NCBI RefSeq assembly: GCF_003970915.1
Contig: NZ_RXOF01000009.1
Span: 204,034 to 268,033, forward strand
From: Hymenobacter gummosus
Lineage (GTDB): Bacteria > Bacteroidota > Bacteroidia > Cytophagales > Hymenobacteraceae
Length of the DNA: 64,000 nt
Direction: 5' to 3'
Position numbers and translations under genes: made by a program. A model generated the notes under the pieces. The model ran no database searches. It was not told the origin of the DNA and worked only from the letters and a program-made list of their open reading frames with translations. Positions 17,304-24,755 of the stretch are shown piece by piece. Numbering within the stretch: position 1 is the first letter of the stretch; each line of letters starts with the position of its first letter.

Positions 17304-17513
17304 CCCGTCTTTTTCATCCGAACCCGACTGCCGGAGACGCAACCGGCCGTGAAAATCACCCGGCGGCGCATCTTTTTCACCCGCAGTCGACTGCGCGGCA
17401 CCCGACGCCGCGTGATTTTCACCCGCGCTGCCGTGAAAATCACGCGGCCGGCCGTGGCGGATACGCGGCCGGCCATGAAAATCACGCGGCCGGGCATAAA
17501 AATCATCCGGCCA
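17304..17513. repeat. ten-unit tandem array with 21-bp period
   Basis: Ten consecutive 21-base units step exactly from 17304 to 17513. Typical unit: GCCGTGAAAATCACGCGGCC plus one G. The core GTGAAAATCAC is nearly palindromic, and some units carry it as GTGATTTTCAC. The array sits in the divergent spacer between the T9SS cargo gene and the vWA gene. Confidence 0.75.
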
Positions 17514-17516
17514 CGC

Positions 17517-17569
17517 TATTCGGCAGGGGGGAGGGGGTATCCCGGCATACCCCCCTCCCCCTGCCGAAT
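17517..17569. repeat. long G-rich hairpin
   Basis: Arms of about 24 bases (TATTCGGCAGGGGGGAGGGG onward and its complement ending CCCTGCCGAATA) around a CCCGGC loop. The two G-runs are 6+5 on one arm and 5+6 on the other. It directly follows the 21-bp array. Confidence 0.7.
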
Positions 17570-17659
17570 AGACCCGGCGCATTTTTTTATACCCCCCGTG
17601 TGGAATCCCCGGCGGCCCCGCATCCAACAGGCACCTATCACCTCAAACCGCCTGTGCTG

Positions 17660-19648
17660 ATGCGTACCGTATTGCTTTCCTGCCTGCTCGGGGCCGCCGC
17701 GGTGGCCGCTACCCAAAGTAGCTCCCTGAACTTGGCCGCCACCGCCGGCCAGTACCTGCGCGCCGCCGAGCGCGACACGCTGGCCGTGACGGGCCGCATC
17801 ACCGACCGCGCCACCGGCCAGGGCATTGCGGGCGCCACCGTCCTGCTGAAGGGCACCAGCGTCGGCGTCAGCACCGAGGCCGACGGCTCTTTCTCGCTCT
17901 CGTTTCCGGCCAATGTGCGGAAGGGCACGCTGGTGGTAAGCGCCGTGGGCTACGTGCGGCAGGAAGTAACCGTACGCCGCGGCCAGCAGCTGAACCTCGC
18001 CCTGGTGGCCGATACCAAGACGATGAGCGAAGTGGTAGTGACCGGCAAGGCCGGCCGCCCCGCCAAAGCCAAGCGCGCCGACGAGGCCAAGCACGCCGAC
18101 TACGAAATGGTGGAAGCCCTGCCCAACATGGCCGCGCCCAGCGCCGCCCCGCTGATGGGCCGCGTAGCCGGCGTAGCGGTGACGCCCGGCTACTTCCCGG
18201 CGCAGCCAGAAAACCGCGAATCCTACGCGCACAAGGCCGAAAACGGCTTTCAGCTGGTGAGCAAGGCCCCGTTGAGCACCTTTAGCATCGACGTGGACGC
18301 GGCCTCCTACTCGAACGTGCGCCGCTTCCTGCTGCAACAGGGCCAGCTGCCGCCGGTGGATGCCGTGCGCACCGAGGAGCTGGTGAACTACTTCAAGTAC
18401 CAGTACCCCCAGCCCTCGGAATCGGCCCCCGCCGGGCTGCACCTGGAGCAGGCCCGCTGCCCCTGGGCGCCCGCGCACCAGCTGGTGCTGGTGGGCATGC
18501 AGGCCCGCACCGTGGCCACCGAGAAGCTGCCGCCGGCCAACCTGGTCTTCCTCATCGACGTGTCGGGCTCCATGCAAAGCCCCGACAAGCTGCCGCTGGT
18601 CAAAGCCGGCCTCAAGCAGCTGGTGCAGCAGCTGCGGCCCCAGGATCAGGTGTCCTTGGTGGTGTACGCCGGGGCCGCGGGCCTGGTGCTGCCGCCCACG
18701 CCCGGCACCAAAAAGGCCGATATTATTTCGGCTCTTGATAGACTGGAAGCCGGCGGCTCCACGGCCGGCGGGGCGGGGCTGAAGCTGGCTTACGCCACGG
18801 CCCGGCAGCACCTGCTCAAGGAGGGCAACAACCGCGTCATCCTCTGCTCCGACGGCGACTTCAACGTGGGCGAATCCTCCGACGACGCCATGGAGCACCT
18901 CATTACTCAGGAGCGGGAGTCGGGCGTGTTTCTGTCGGTGCTGGGCTTCGGCACCGGCAATCTGCAGGACAGCAAGATGGAGCGCCTGGCCGACAAGGGC
19001 AACGGCAACTACGCCTACATCGACCAGCTCGACGAGGCCCGGCGGGTGCTGGTGCAGCAGTTCGGCGGCACCCTGTTCACGCTGGCCAAGGACGTGAAGC
19101 TGCAGGTGGAGTTCAACCCCGCCAAGGTGCAGGCCTACCGCCTCATCGGCTACGAAAACCGCCTGCTGGCCGACGAGGACTTCAACAACGATAAAAAGGA
19201 CGCCGGGGAGCTGGGCGCCGGCCAGCAGGTCACCGCCCTCTACGAAGTGGTGCCCGTGGGCGCCCCGCCGGTGGTCGACGGCCTGAAATACCAGCCCGCC
19301 GCGCAAGCAACCACTGGGGCCTCCGCCACCGAGTTATTGACGGTAAAGATGCGCTACAAGCAACCCCAGGGCCAGACGAGCAGCCTGCTCAGCCGCGCTC
19401 TGCCCGCTGCCGCCCCCGCCAATCTGGCCGGGGCCTCCGACAACCTGCGCTGGGCGGCCGCCGTGGCCCAGATGAGCCTCTTGCTGCGCCAGTCGGAGCG
19501 GCGGGGCGAGGCTACCTGGAAAAGCACCGTGGAGCTGGCCCGCACCGCCCGCGGCAAGGACGAGGACGGCTACCGCGCCGAGTGCATCCGCATGATGGAA
19601 GCCGCCGCCAGCCTTACGCCCGAGCCCCAGGCCTTCGGCAGCCGGTAA
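17660..19648 (+). CDS. carboxypeptidase-like regulatory domain / von Willebrand factor type A protein
   Basis: 662 residues from the ATG at 17660, with an exported N-terminus. Domains in order: a carboxypeptidase-regulatory-like beta-sandwich at about 40-125 (VTGRITDRATGQGIAGATVL, LVVSAVGYVRQEVTV), a linker, a YfbK-type N-terminal module (FSIDVDAASYSNVRRFLLQQ), a vWA domain with an intact MIDAS motif in VFLIDVSGSMQS near residue 300, and a DUF3520-like C-terminal half. Comparable proteins are envelope proteins of unknown function in Bacteroidota. The regulatory module with GTSVGVSTEADG is the same type used at TonB-dependent receptors. Confidence 0.85.
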   Translation: MRTVLLSCLLGAAAVAATQSSSLNLAATAGQYLRAAERDTLAVTGRITDRATGQGIAGATVLLKGTSVGVSTEADGSFSLSFPANVRKGTLVVSAVGYVRQEVTVRRGQQLNLALVADTKTMSEVVVTGKAGRPAKAKRADEAKHADYEMVEALPNMAAPSAAPLMGRVAGVAVTPGYFPAQPENRESYAHKAENGFQLVSKAPLSTFSIDVDAASYSNVRRFLLQQGQLPPVDAVRTEELVNYFKYQYPQPSESAPAGLHLEQARCPWAPAHQLVLVGMQARTVATEKLPPANLVFLIDVSGSMQSPDKLPLVKAGLKQLVQQLRPQDQVSLVVYAGAAGLVLPPTPGTKKADIISALDRLEAGGSTAGGAGLKLAYATARQHLLKEGNNRVILCSDGDFNVGESSDDAMEHLITQERESGVFLSVLGFGTGNLQDSKMERLADKGNGNYAYIDQLDEARRVLVQQFGGTLFTLAKDVKLQVEFNPAKVQAYRLIGYENRLLADEDFNNDKKDAGELGAGQQVTALYEVVPVGAPPVVDGLKYQPAAQATTGASATELLTVKMRYKQPQGQTSSLLSRALPAAAPANLAGASDNLRWAAAVAQMSLLLRQSERRGEATWKSTVELARTARGKDEDGYRAECIRMMEAAASLTPEPQAFGSR

Positions 19649-19668
19649 TGGGCTGACGGAAGAAAATA

Positions 19669-19857
19669 AGAACGTCATCCTGAGCTTGCGAACCGAAGGT
19701 CGGCGTAGCCAAGGACCTTCCTCGCACCCTGCACCAACCGAAATGCGCAGCCATCTGCCGGACGACGGTTCCCGCAGAGGTTGGCTTCGCCTTCCTTCGG
19801 TTCGCAGAAGAAACGCGGAGGCGCGCAGAGGTAAATCCGGGACGGGGAAGGTCCTCC
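19669..19857. repeat. GAACGTCAT element, degenerate copy
   Basis: Begins GAACGTCATCCTGAGCTTGC and contains the typical AAGGACCTTCCTCGCACCC. The far end is only partly conserved (GGGAAGGTCCTCCC). It fills the spacer downstream of the vWA gene. Confidence 0.6.
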
Positions 19858-19906
19858 CAGGCACTCCGAATCAAAGAACCCCTAACGCAACCATTCTTAC
19901 CCGCTT

Positions 19907-20725
19907 ATGACTCGTGCTACTATACAAGTGCAGATACCGCGGCCCTGCTCGGAGGCGTGGGAGGCCATGACGCCGACCGGCCAGGGACGCCACTGCGCGG
20001 CTTGCCAGCTTACCGTAACCGACTTCACCCAACGCACCGATGCCGAAGTGCTGGCCCTGCTCCGGCAGGCCGCCGGCGGCCGGGTGTGCGGTCGGTTCCG
20101 GGCGGAGCAGCTGAATCGGGAGTTGGTGCATGCTCCCGCGGCTGCTCCGCGCTGGCGGGCCTGGCTGCTGGCCACCGCCACGCTGCTGGGCCTGCCGGCC
20201 GCGGCCTCGGCCCAGGCGCTGCGCGGCACCCACCCCGGCGGGCCGGTGCCGACGGGCGGCGGGGCCGCAGCTCATCCAACGCAGCAGCTGCCCGCGCCTG
20301 CCGTTGCCGGCCAGGCAGCCACCGTGCCGGACTCGGCCCAGGTAATCGTGGGTGAGCCGGTGGCAGAAACGCCGATACGCCGCATCGCGGGCCAGGTCGT
20401 CGACCAAACCAGTGGAGTAGGTATACCCGGGGTCACGGTGTTGCTCGAAGGCACCACAACCGGCGTTTCCACCGACGCGCAAGGGGCGTTTGTGCTTGCG
20501 CTGCCGCCTGGTTCCGACACCCGCACGCTGCGCCTCAGCTCCATTGGCTACGAGTCGCAGCTTGTTTTGGTAACCGATTCGGCGCGGCTGCGGACGGTGG
20601 CACTGGCCCCCGATACGCGGGTATTTGGCGACCTAGAGATTGTTGCCTGGTGGCCCTGGTACTCGCCCCGCGGCCTGTGGAACCGCGTCCGTAGCCTGCC
20701 CCGACGACTCACCGGGCGGTGGTAG
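19907..20725 (+). CDS. carboxypeptidase-like regulatory domain protein with N-terminal CxxC module
   Basis: 272 residues. Residues 1-65 form a Bacteroidota-specific module: IPRPCSEAWEAMTPTGQGRHCAACQLTVTDF, here in two stretches, with Cys14, Cys30 and Cys33 that could bind metal. A membrane segment follows at about 85-103 (WRAWLLATATLLGLPAAASA). A carboxypeptidase-regulatory-like domain at about 165-235 (IAGQVVDQTSGVGIPGVTVL, LRLSSIGYES) and a short basic tail complete it. Function is unknown; the topology suggests a small membrane-anchored envelope protein. Confidence 0.75.
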   Translation: MTRATIQVQIPRPCSEAWEAMTPTGQGRHCAACQLTVTDFTQRTDAEVLALLRQAAGGRVCGRFRAEQLNRELVHAPAAAPRWRAWLLATATLLGLPAAASAQALRGTHPGGPVPTGGGAAAHPTQQLPAPAVAGQAATVPDSAQVIVGEPVAETPIRRIAGQVVDQTSGVGIPGVTVLLEGTTTGVSTDAQGAFVLALPPGSDTRTLRLSSIGYESQLVLVTDSARLRTVALAPDTRVFGDLEIVAWWPWYSPRGLWNRVRSLPRRLTGRW

Positions 20726-20861
20726 GAGCCCGCCCGGCCCCGCGCCGACACTCACGCACAACACCATTCACTCACCTCCGCAACGGCCCGCTTCTGGCGG
20801 GTCGCTGCGTGTTCGGGGCCGCCGAGTCAGCGGCCTCTCAGCCCGGCGCCGGCAAAAAAAG

Positions 20862-20894
20862 CTTGCATTCCTCGCCGGGGCTTCCCATCTTTGG
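20862..20894 (+). promoter_or_regulatory. promoter of the aromatic amino acid operon
   Basis: CTTG at 20862-20865 and CATCTTTGG at 20886-20894, spaced by 20 bases as in rRNA promoter P1. It departs from the -7 consensus at the first and last bases. Transcription would start near 20901, 17 bases before leader peptide 1. Confidence 0.5.
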
Positions 20895-20917
20895 CTTACT
20901 CCGCATCGAATACCGCC

Positions 20918-20977
20918 ATGCTGACTACCAAGGCCCAGTACTTTTTTAGCTACTACTTCTACTACGCTCACGCGTAG
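20918..20977 (+). CDS. Phe/Tyr-rich leader peptide 1
   Basis: A 19-residue open frame, MLTTKAQYFFSYYFYYAHA. Residues 8-16 are Phe or Tyr except one Ser (eight of nine). It is followed 42 bases later by an intrinsic terminator and lies upstream of pheA. This is the classic layout of ribosome-mediated attenuation: shortage of charged tRNA-Phe or tRNA-Tyr stalls the ribosome in this run. The peptide itself probably has no other function. Confidence 0.8.
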   Translation: MLTTKAQYFFSYYFYYAHA

Positions 20978-21049
20978 CAGCGAGGCCCCTTTGTAGCAGC
21001 ATCAACCCCTGATCTACCAGCGCCTCCTGCCCCGGAGGCGCTTTTTTTT
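20977..21049 (+). promoter_or_regulatory. attenuator 1 (antiterminator / terminator)
   Basis: Terminator: AGCGCCTCC at 21019-21027 pairs with GGAGGCGCT at 21034-21042, loop of 6, then eight T. Competing pairing: GCAG(C)GAGGC at 20977-20986 can pair with GCCTCCTGC at 21022-21030 with one bulged C, which destroys the terminator stem. The antiterminator strand begins at the stop codon of leader 1, so the ribosome position would decide between the two. Confidence 0.75.
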
Positions 21050-21081
21050 CGCCCTACTCCCGCCCGCTTTTCCTTCCGCTC

Positions 21082-21162
21082 ATGCTTCGCACGGCCCGCT
21101 TTTTTTACGGCTTTTATTACTTCTTCTACCGGAAGAAGCGGGGCCCCGTTTGCGTAGTCTGA
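21082..21162 (+). CDS. Phe/Tyr-rich leader peptide 2
   Basis: A 26-residue open frame, MLRTARFFYGFYYFFYRKK then RGPVCVV. Residues 7-16 are Phe or Tyr except one Gly (nine of ten). It starts 33 bases after the first terminator and precedes the second one. The bases coding residues 19-22 (GCGGGGCCC at 21138-21146) are also the antiterminator strand, so the codons do double duty. Confidence 0.82.
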   Translation: MLRTARFFYGFYYFFYRKKRGPVCVV

Positions 21163-21220
21163 CCACCAGCACACTCAGCAAAAGACCAGGGCCCCGCCGC
21201 AGCGGGGCCCTTTTTTATTT
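21138..21220 (+). promoter_or_regulatory. attenuator 2 (antiterminator / terminator)
   Basis: Terminator: AGGGCCCCGC at 21188-21197 pairs with GCGGGGCCCT at 21202-21211, loop CGCA, then TTTTTTATTTT. The leader segment GCGGGGCCC at 21138-21146 is identical to the 3' arm of the terminator, so it can pair with the 5' arm instead and prevent termination. pheA starts 10 bases after the T-run. Confidence 0.82.
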
Positions 21221-21229
21221 TCTCCGCGC

Positions 21230-22063
21230 ATGACTCATTCCGTTGCCATTCAGGGCTTCGCCGGCAGCTTCCACCAGATAGCCGCCCAACGCTACTTCGG
21301 GCCGGCCCTCGGCCCCGTGCACCCCTGCGCCACCTTCGCGGAAGTGGTGCGGCAGGTGGCTACGGGCGCGGCCGGCTGCGGGCTGATGGCTATTGAAAAT
21401 TCCATTGCCGGCAGCATTCTGCCCAACTACCGCCTGCTGCAGGAGGCCGAACTGCGCATCACCGGCGAGGTGTACCTGCAGATTCGCCAGCACCTGATGG
21501 CCCTACCCGGCCAGGCGCTGGCCGACATCCGGGAAGTCCGCTCGCACCCCATGGCCCTGCTGCAGTGCCCCGATTTCCTGGGCCGGCACCCGCACTGGCG
21601 CCTGGTGGAGACGGAAGACACCGCCCTGAGCGCCCAGCGCATCCGGGAGGAGCAGCTGCCGGGCGTGGCCGCCGTGGCCGGGGAGCTGGCCGCCGAGCTG
21701 TTCGGCCTCGACATCCTGGCCGCCGACATCCACTCCGCCGCCGACAACTACACCCGCTTTCTGGTGGTGGAGCCGGCCGGCGGCGCGGCGGCGGCAGAAG
21801 CTTCAAACAAAGCCTCCCTGTACTTCCACACCGCCCACCGTCGCGGTGCCCTGGCGGAGGTGCTGAGCCGCGTGGCCGATTGCGGCCTCAACCTCTCCAA
21901 GCTGCAGTCGTTTCCGCGGCCCGGCACGGCCTGGCAGTACTACTTCCACGCCGATGTGGAATTCGCCCAAGCCGCCGACCTGCACCGCGCCCTGGCCGCG
22001 CTAGACGAGGTAGCCGAAAGCCTGCGCGTGCTGGGCGTGTACCGCAAGGGCCAGACGCATTGA
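21230..22063 (+). CDS. pheA: prephenate dehydratase
   Basis: 277 residues: a PDT domain to about residue 180 and a C-terminal ACT domain. Converts prephenate to phenylpyruvate, the Phe branch of the pathway. Seen are VAIQGFAGSFHQIAA at the start, MAIENSIAGSILPNY, VRSHPMALLQC and the catalytic TRF in DNYTRFLVV. The ACT domain has NLSKLQSFPRPGTAWQYYFH, the equivalent of the ESRP Phe-binding region, so feedback inhibition by Phe is likely in addition to attenuation. No chorismate mutase domain is fused here; that activity is in the last gene of the operon. Confidence 0.93.
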   Translation: MTHSVAIQGFAGSFHQIAAQRYFGPALGPVHPCATFAEVVRQVATGAAGCGLMAIENSIAGSILPNYRLLQEAELRITGEVYLQIRQHLMALPGQALADIREVRSHPMALLQCPDFLGRHPHWRLVETEDTALSAQRIREEQLPGVAAVAGELAAELFGLDILAADIHSAADNYTRFLVVEPAGGAAAAEASNKASLYFHTAHRRGALAEVLSRVADCGLNLSKLQSFPRPGTAWQYYFHADVEFAQAADLHRALAALDEVAESLRVLGVYRKGQTH

Positions 22064-22099
22064 GGGCCTGAACGAACTGAAAAGCACGCCTTGAAATAA

Positions 22100-22292
22100 G
22101 AACGTCATCCTGAGCGCAGCGAAGGACCTTCCTCCCACCCCGCGCCGCCGCTGACAACAACGTGCAGACGCCAAGCTGCCAGAACGAAACACCCTCACCA
22201 AAAGCATCCGAGCTAGGACTTAACCGGCAGTGCAGGGCCCGAGCAAGGTCCTTGACTACGTCGACCTTCGGTTCGGCTGCGCCTCAGGATGA
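22100..22292. repeat. GAACGTCAT element inside the aromatic operon
   Basis: Starts GAACGTCATCCTGAGCGCAG and ends with the complementary GCGCCTCAGGATGAC. It separates pheA from the aminotransferase gene by 256 bases. No terminator T-run is associated with it, so read-through is possible. Confidence 0.75.
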
Positions 22293-22319
22293 CACGCCAA
22301 ACCAACGACCCCAACGACC

Positions 22320-23540
22320 ATGAACCTCCCCGTAGCCCAGCGCCTGGCGCCCATTCAGGAGTACTATTTTTCCCGCAAGCTGCGCGAAATCGAGGCGCTG
22401 AACCGGGCCGGCGCCCGCGTCATCAACCTCGGCATCGGCAGCCCCGACCTGCCCCCGCACCCCAGCGTGATAGAGGCGCTGACGGCGGCGGCCCGGCAGC
22501 CCGACGCCCACGCTTACCAGAGCTACCAGGGCGTGCCCGCTCTGCGCCAAGCCATGAGCCAGTGGTATGCGCGCAGCTACGGCGTAGCGCTGGACGCCGA
22601 CACCGAGGTACTGCCGCTGCTGGGCTCCAAGGAGGGCATCGTGCACCTGTGCATGACCTTTCTGCAGCCCGGCGACGAAGCCCTGATACCCAACCCCGGC
22701 TACCCCACCTACCGCGCTGCCGTGCACCTGAGCGGGGCCACGCCCGTGGAGTACGACCTCACCGCCGAAACCAACTGGCTGCCCGACCTGTCGGCCCTGG
22801 CCCGCCGCGACCTAAGCCGGGTGAAGCTCATGTGGCTGAACTACCCCCACATGCCCACCGGCGCCCCCGCCGATGCCGCGGCCCTGGCCGAATTGGTGGA
22901 TTTCGCCCGCCGGCACGACATCCTGCTGGTGCACGACAACCCCTACAGCTTCATCCTGAACGAGCACCCGCAAAGCCTGCTGGCCGTGCCCGGGGCCCGC
23001 GACGTGGCCCTGGAGCTGAATTCGCTCAGCAAGTCGCACAACCTGGCGGGCTGGCGGGTGGGCCTGCTGGCCGGCCGCGCCGACCTCTTGCAGCAGGTGC
23101 TGCGCTTCAAGAGCAACCTGGATTCGGGCATGTTCCGGCCGGTGCAGCTGGCCGCCGCCGCCGCCCTGCAGCTCGGCCCCGAGTGGTACGCGCAGCTGAA
23201 CGCCACCTACCGCGCCCGCCGCGAGCAGGTATTCGGACTGCTCGACGCGCTGGGCTGCCGCTACGAGCCCGGGCAGGTGGGCCTGTTCGTGTGGGCCCGG
23301 GTGCCGCCCACGTACGCCGACGGCTACGCGCTGAGCGACGAAGTGCTGGCCGCAGCGCGGGTGTTCATCACCCCCGGCGGCATCTTCGGCTCGAATGGCA
23401 ACGGGTTCGTGCGGGTGAGCCTCTGCCAGCCCGAAGAAGTGCTGCGCGAGGCGCTGGCGCGGGTAGTAGCGCGCACCGCAGATCGATGTGAGGCAAGCGC
23501 TGCTGCGCGGGCCGCAGCACAAGAAACAGTGGCTTCCTGA
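22320..23540 (+). CDS. class I/II pyridoxal-phosphate aminotransferase (probably aromatic)
   Basis: 406 residues. Fold-type I features: NLGIGSPDLPPHPSVIEAL, PNPGYPTYRAAV, the NYPHMPTGAP loop, DNPYSF with the PLP-pyridine Asp, and the Schiff-base lysine Lys238 in NSLSKSHNLAGWRVG. Position between pheA and tyrA argues that it makes Phe and Tyr from phenylpyruvate and hydroxyphenylpyruvate, although aspartate or diaminopimelate specificity cannot be excluded. The Ala-rich tail after residue 380 runs past the conserved region. Confidence 0.85.
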   Translation: MNLPVAQRLAPIQEYYFSRKLREIEALNRAGARVINLGIGSPDLPPHPSVIEALTAAARQPDAHAYQSYQGVPALRQAMSQWYARSYGVALDADTEVLPLLGSKEGIVHLCMTFLQPGDEALIPNPGYPTYRAAVHLSGATPVEYDLTAETNWLPDLSALARRDLSRVKLMWLNYPHMPTGAPADAAALAELVDFARRHDILLVHDNPYSFILNEHPQSLLAVPGARDVALELNSLSKSHNLAGWRVGLLAGRADLLQQVLRFKSNLDSGMFRPVQLAAAAALQLGPEWYAQLNATYRARREQVFGLLDALGCRYEPGQVGLFVWARVPPTYADGYALSDEVLAAARVFITPGGIFGSNGNGFVRVSLCQPEEVLREALARVVARTADRCEASAAARAAAQETVAS

Positions 23541-23605
23541 GCAGCAGGGTGCTAATCCACCACAACATCAGCAACGATATGCGGGCTGAAGCCCGTGCTA
23601 CTACC

Positions 23606-24451
23606 ATGATTGTAACCGTAATCGGCGTGGGGCTTATCGGCGGCTCCCTGGCCCTGAGCCTGAAGCAGCAGGGGCTGGCCAGCCGCGTCATCGGCGTCGA
23701 CCAGAGTCCGGCCCACCTGCAGCAAGCCCGGGCGCTGGGCCTTATCGACGAAGCCCAGCCCGACCTGCCGGCCGCCGTAGCCGGGGCCGACCTCATCGTG
23801 GTGGCCGTGCCCATGGATGCCATGCTCACGGTGCTGCCCCGGGTGCTCGACCTGGTAACGGAGCGGCAGGTGGTCATCGACGTGGGCTCGACCAAGGCGG
23901 CCCTGCTGGCGGCCGTGGCCGGGCACCCGCGCCGGGGCCGCTTCGTGGCGGTGCACCCCATGGCTGGCACCGAATACTCCGGCCCCGCGGCGGCCGCGGC
24001 CGAGCTGTTTGCCGGCCGCACCCTGGTCATCTGCGACGCCCAGGGCAGCGACGCGGACGCGCTGCAGCGGGTGGAAACGCTGTTTCGGCAGCTGCCCATG
24101 CGGCTGGTGTACCTGGGCGGGGCCGAGCACGACGTGCACACGGCCTACGTCTCGCACATTTCGCACATCACCTCCTTTGCCCTGGCCCTCACGGTGCTGG
24201 AAAAGGAGCGGGAGGAGCAGCGCATCTTCGACCTGGCCAGCGGGGGCTTCGCCTCCACCGTGCGCCTGGCGAAAAGCTCACCCGCCATGTGGGTGCCCAT
24301 CTTCCGCCAGAACCGCCTGAACGTGCTCGACGTGCTCGACGAGCACCTGCACCAGCTACAGCGCATGCGCGAGCTGCTGGCCCAAGAAGATTACGCCGCC
24401 TTCGAGGAGCTGATCCGCCAGGCCAACCACATCCGCCGCATCATCCAGTAG
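23606..24451 (+). CDS. tyrA: prephenate dehydrogenase
   Basis: 281 residues from the ATG at 23606; a longer in-frame upstream extension is not conserved-looking. Rossmann motif IGVGLIGGSLALSL at residues 5-18. Further family features are VVAVPMDAML, VGSTKAALL, HPMAGTEYSGP with the catalytic His, and HVSHITSFALAL near residue 190. Makes 4-hydroxyphenylpyruvate, the Tyr branch. No fused chorismate mutase or ACT domain. It starts 65 bases after the aminotransferase gene, with a small GCGGGCTGAAGCCCG hairpin just before the start. Confidence 0.92.
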   Translation: MIVTVIGVGLIGGSLALSLKQQGLASRVIGVDQSPAHLQQARALGLIDEAQPDLPAAVAGADLIVVAVPMDAMLTVLPRVLDLVTERQVVIDVGSTKAALLAAVAGHPRRGRFVAVHPMAGTEYSGPAAAAAELFAGRTLVICDAQGSDADALQRVETLFRQLPMRLVYLGGAEHDVHTAYVSHISHITSFALALTVLEKEREEQRIFDLASGGFASTVRLAKSSPAMWVPIFRQNRLNVLDVLDEHLHQLQRMRELLAQEDYAAFEELIRQANHIRRIIQ

Positions 24452-24459
24452 CCCGCGAC

Positions 24460-24730
24460 TGGCGCCGGTTTAGCCGTCGAAGACGGCGTAACCGGTGCCC
24501 GAAATAAAGCAGGCTTTCAGCCTGCGTCGAGCACCTGTCGGCTGGCCATTCGACGTCCAGCACCTGTCAGTCGGCAATCAGCGGCCAGCATCTATCGGCC
24601 GAGAATCGACGTCCGGTCCCCCGCAACCGACAACGGCCGGGCGGCCACTCACCACCGCGTTTCACGCAGGTTGAAAACCTGCTTTATACCGGGCACCGGT
24701 TACGCCGCTTAGGCCGCTAAACCGGCGCCA
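24460..24730. repeat. element with GGCGCCGGTTTAGC inverted ends, copy 1
   Basis: 271 bases. Ends are TGGCGCCGGTTTAGC and GCTAAACCGGCGCCA. Inside are nested arms GTAACCGGTGCCC and AAATAAAGCAGGCTTTCAGC, mirrored on the right. The centre has three direct copies of GCACCTGTC/GCATCTATC spaced 28-29 bases. It fills the tyrA / DAHP synthase spacer. Confidence 0.75.
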
Positions 24731-24755
24731 GCCTCTCTCAAAACTCCCTTCTGCC

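Noticed and set aside
17304-17513. Possible CRISPR array
   Set aside because: Units are contiguous with no unique spacers between repeats and a unit of only 21 bases; no cas genes are nearby.
17516-19306. 596-residue minus-strand frame opposite the vWA gene
   Set aside because: Shadow frame; the plus strand carries the MIDAS motif and signal peptide.
21019-21220. T-box or amino-acid riboswitch explanation for the pheA leader
   Set aside because: No T-box sequence or Specifier loop was seen; the Phe/Tyr-rich frames and exact competing stems explain the region better.
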